DNA of 64,000 bases from Muribaculaceae bacterium Isolate-037 (Harlan) (GTDB taxonomy: Bacteria; Bacteroidota; Bacteroidia; Bacteroidales; Muribaculaceae). Below, piece after piece: positions 61,483 to 64,000 of this stretch. Made by a program: the position numbers and the translations under genes. The DNA lies in NCBI GenBank assembly GCA_003762615.1, contig RIAZ01000024.1:1-64000 (forward strand). The letters are read 5' to 3'. The notes beneath the pieces are model-generated. The model was not told the DNA's origin. It saw only the letters and a program-made list of their open reading frames with translations, and made no database searches. Within the stretch, counting starts at the first letter, position 1; every line of letters starts with the position of its first letter.

Positions 61483-63771
61483 TCAGAAAATATAGGTGTA
61501 TGAGACAGAAGGTATGACAGGAATGAAACTCAAGGTCTTGAAAGCGCGGTGCCATCCGGACGGACGGTCTATCACATTATTCTCGTTGTCCTTCTTTATG
61601 GTTATCGCGTTCATACGGCAATAGGCGTTGTAGAGACTGAAATTCCAGATTCCGGAATTCCCGTTCTTATAAGTCTTGTGAATGCTCATGCCGAGGTCAA
61701 GACGGTGATAGGCGGGCATGCGGACATTGTTTCTTGAGGGATAATAATCTATGCCGTCGATTTCATTGCCATAACCCGGAGGTCCAACCGTAGGAGCATC
61801 CGGGAACTGACTGCCGGGGATGTCATAGTTATACATGGAGAGAGTGAGCCTGTTGCCTGTCATGTATGTCCAGCCGGCATTGAACTCTATACGGTCGTTG
61901 AGCTTGTAGTTTGCATTTATGTTTATCTTATGCCGGTTGTCGAATTTCGCCGGGAACTTCATTCCCTGATTCAACTCGTCAAACTTACGCCAGTTCCACA
62001 TGAGTCCGTATCCTATGGATCCGGTGAACTTGCCCGCTTCTTTTGTGAGACTGAAATCCACGCCGTAGGACCATCCTTTTCCGGAGGTGAGTTTCTCCTC
62101 CCATGTGAGTCCAGGATTAAGCACCGACACGCCTTCACGGTATTCGAGCAGATTCCTCATATCCTTGTACCATCCTTCCACCGAAAAGTACATGCTGTGT
62201 GGAAGATTGCCGTATAATCCGATGGAATACTGGTCGCTCCGCAGAGGCTTGAAGGTGGCGATAACTGGTTGCCACAGGTCTGTCGGAAGATTTATGTAAT
62301 TGTTCGATACCTGCTGAACATACTGGCTCATTCTCGCATAGCTTGCCTTGACGCTGAAATCCTTGCCCAACGCAACCTTCACCGAAGCGCGTGGCTCCAA
62401 TGCCGTAAATGTCTTTGACTGTATGTTATAGGCAGAGAACCTTAACCCTAAATTGAGTGCCACAATATCATGGAAATTTAAAGTGTTGTCGGTATACGCC
62501 GAATATTCATTGGCTTTGGCATGCGGACTGTCGTTGCCGTCGGTTGAACCTTTGCCGTCGGAGAAGAACTCGTTGCGCAACCCCTCGGGAAGATAGTCGT
62601 GCCGCACGTATTCCACACCTGCCCTTGTCCGGAATACCTTGCTGAAATCTGCAATATAGTTCGCCCTCGCACCTAAATCAGCGATACTGTTTTCTGTCCG
62701 GCTTTTGTTGTAGCCGTATGTGTCCGGCTCGTCCATGTCGGTCTGGTATTCCCTCTCCTGTCGGTATGTGGAACTGTATCTTGAAAAATAGACCGAGGCA
62801 TTGATAGTGCCGGGACCGATATGATAATCGAATGCTCCCAATATGCCCCAATTGCCCCAGGACAGGCGGTTGACATCCTCGTCAAAGAAGCGCGTGTCAG
62901 ATTGCGTGTCATCCGGTATAGGTTTGCCGTCGGGACCAACGATGAAACTTTCATTTTCACCTTCGAATTCGCGGAGTCCAATTTTTAGATGGTCATGTCC
63001 GTAATATCCAACTATATATGCCGAGGCATTATAATTGAATTTATGGTCAATCCGCACGTTGAAGTCGGTGAAATCATATCCGGCAATGTGTTTCTTACCC
63101 TTTTTCTTCTCCACAGCGTTCATTATGGCCAATGTAGGGATAGAGATGACATCTATCCACGAGCGTCGGATGCCGACTGTGAATGCCGTCTTGTCTTTTA
63201 TGACCGGTCCGGTGATAAAGGCATTTGCACTCAACAGCCCCAAAGTAAAACGACCATGAAATTTCTCGAAGTCGGAACGCTTCATCGCGACATCCGTGAT
63301 CGAGGATATCCTGCCGCCATAACGCGACGGGAAAGCCGCCTTGTAGAAATCAACCCGGCTGACAGTCGGTACATTGAACGATGAGAATATACCTCCGAGA
63401 TGGCTTACGTGATAGAGCGGCAGACCTTGATAAAGGAAAAGGTTCTGATCGTTGTCGCCACCCCTGACGAACAATCCTGTAAAGCCCTCCACACCTTGAG
63501 ATACGCCAGGCAGAGTCTGTAGGGTTTTCACTATGTCTGGCTCGCCGAACATAACGGGAAGATTGGTGATCATCTTGTTGCTGAGTGAGACACGACCCAT
63601 TTCCGCAGCTTTCAGATTACGGTCCGCGCCGTAGCCTCTCACCTCGACTTCTTTCAACTGATGTACGGCTCCGAGAGTATCCGCCGCTATGGAATCAGTC
63701 TGCGCAAACGAGGAAATGCCGCTTGACAACACAAGCGACATTGCAATGGCATATTTGCAAATATCATTCAT
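61483..63771 (-). CDS. TonB-dependent outer-membrane receptor
   Basis: A 762-residue receptor. A signal peptide (MNDICKYAIAMSLVLSSGISSFA) is followed within about 25 residues by the plug domain (LFVRGGDNDQNLFLYQGLPLYHVSHLGGIFSSFN near 100-135), then a barrel of repeated beta-strands ending in a terminal aromatic (VSYTYIF). The carboxypeptidase-like domain often found before the plug in DUF4249-associated receptors is absent, so this is a compact form. The start overlaps the end of a preceding gene (ATGA). The substrate is not predictable. Confidence 0.9.
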   Translation of the reverse strand: MNDICKYAIAMSLVLSSGISSFAQTDSIAADTLGAVHQLKEVEVRGYGADRNLKAAEMGRVSLSNKMITNLPVMFGEPDIVKTLQTLPGVSQGVEGFTGLFVRGGDNDQNLFLYQGLPLYHVSHLGGIFSSFNVPTVSRVDFYKAAFPSRYGGRISSITDVAMKRSDFEKFHGRFTLGLLSANAFITGPVIKDKTAFTVGIRRSWIDVISIPTLAIMNAVEKKKGKKHIAGYDFTDFNVRIDHKFNYNASAYIVGYYGHDHLKIGLREFEGENESFIVGPDGKPIPDDTQSDTRFFDEDVNRLSWGNWGILGAFDYHIGPGTINASVYFSRYSSTYRQEREYQTDMDEPDTYGYNKSRTENSIADLGARANYIADFSKVFRTRAGVEYVRHDYLPEGLRNEFFSDGKGSTDGNDSPHAKANEYSAYTDNTLNFHDIVALNLGLRFSAYNIQSKTFTALEPRASVKVALGKDFSVKASYARMSQYVQQVSNNYINLPTDLWQPVIATFKPLRSDQYSIGLYGNLPHSMYFSVEGWYKDMRNLLEYREGVSVLNPGLTWEEKLTSGKGWSYGVDFSLTKEAGKFTGSIGYGLMWNWRKFDELNQGMKFPAKFDNRHKININANYKLNDRIEFNAGWTYMTGNRLTLSMYNYDIPGSQFPDAPTVGPPGYGNEIDGIDYYPSRNNVRMPAYHRLDLGMSIHKTYKNGNSGIWNFSLYNAYCRMNAITIKKDNENNVIDRPSGWHRAFKTLSFIPVIPSVSYTYIF

Positions 63772-64000
63772 TGTTTAGCAAAACGTAGGATCAAACCTTG
63801 GTTGGCATGATGAAGAAGAGGATCACCTGTGAACTCGGCATCATATTTGTATTCCACTCCTTTGATGTCAGTATCTCCCTTGAATCCCATGAGATCAGAG
63901 ACAGTAGTAAACGAGGATGATTCTTTGGACGTGGGGAATCCATCAATCGTGACAATTGTGGTATAGGTCGGGTTAGAAGGATGCACGAACTGATCCGGAT
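63768..64000 (-). CDS. C-terminal fragment of a gene cut by the window edge
   Basis: The last 77 or so codons of a leftward gene that enters from beyond 64000; the frame is open to the edge. The visible part is beta-rich (YTTIVTIDGFPTSKESSSF; DPLLHHANQGLILRF) and could be the end of an exported protein, but no family was recognised. It overlaps the TonB receptor start by four bases (ATGA), so it belongs to the same operon. Confidence 0.7.
   Translation of the reverse strand, partial: PDQFVHPSNPTYTTIVTIDGFPTSKESSSFTTVSDLMGFKGDTDIKGVEYKYDAEFTGDPLLHHANQGLILRFAKQ

Overview
The window is bacterial chromosome from the order Bacteroidales; I infer the Muribaculaceae or a close relative, but nothing here fixes the family. 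Supporting signs are: Bacteroidota-type promoters (TTTG about 19-21 bp before TAnnTTTG) upstream of many genes; a PorD/DUF4835 gene between coaBC and recN; a long-form NusB followed by yajC, a YbbR/CdaR-like gene and coaE; DUF5606, DUF3943 and DUF4249 proteins; and a TonB receptor beside a DUF4249 lipoprotein.

Layout. 1-5.2 kb: lepA, a bcp-type peroxiredoxin, nhaA and a PAP2 phosphatase (+). 5.3-9.0 kb: an acyl-CoA dehydrogenase with its electron-transfer flavoprotein, etfB-etfA-acd (-). 9.2-13.0 kb: a TPR/beta-propeller secreted protein overlapping a CstA-family transporter, then a PHP histidinol phosphatase. 13.2-14.4 kb: rpsF-rpsR-rplI. 14.5-16.9 kb: an accessory patch with a HipB-like regulator, a hipA broken by internal deletion, and an alpha-solenoid protein. 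17.1-27.8 kb: a core block of dnaN, exonuclease, coaBC, porD, recN, rlmB, nusB, yajC, cdaR-like, coaE and DUF5606.

27.9-34.05 kb is the main accessory island, AT-richer than its surroundings. It holds small two-helix membrane proteins, an AAA ATPase coupled to a DUF4276 protein (the best candidate for a defence module), a large lipoprotein, and a three-ORF group ending in a PD-(D/E)XK nuclease-like protein. Core genes resume at nrdG/nrdD (-) and malic enzyme (+). 39.6-44.6 kb carries a small membrane protein, dxs, trkA and trkH (-). 44.9-53.4 kb carries ftsK, a LolA-like protein, trxB, dCMP deaminase, an S41 protease, 5-formyl-THF cyclo-ligase, a hemerythrin-like protein and a LuxR-type regulator (+). 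53.5-58.7 kb holds M16 and M3 metallopeptidases. 58.9-64 kb is an envelope cluster on the - strand: TonB receptor, DUF4249 lipoprotein and DUF3943 protein, preceded by a gene cut by the window edge.

Dispersed non-coding structure is notable. Three intergenic regions carry a large imperfect palindrome built from 7-nt units (TTTATGG/CCATAAA-like), a 9-nt repeat makes the start of the LolA-like gene ambiguous, and a perfect 18-bp palindrome sits upstream of the M16 protease. No tRNA, rRNA, CRISPR array or complete insertion sequence was recognised. All family calls come from reading motifs and gene order; no database search was run.
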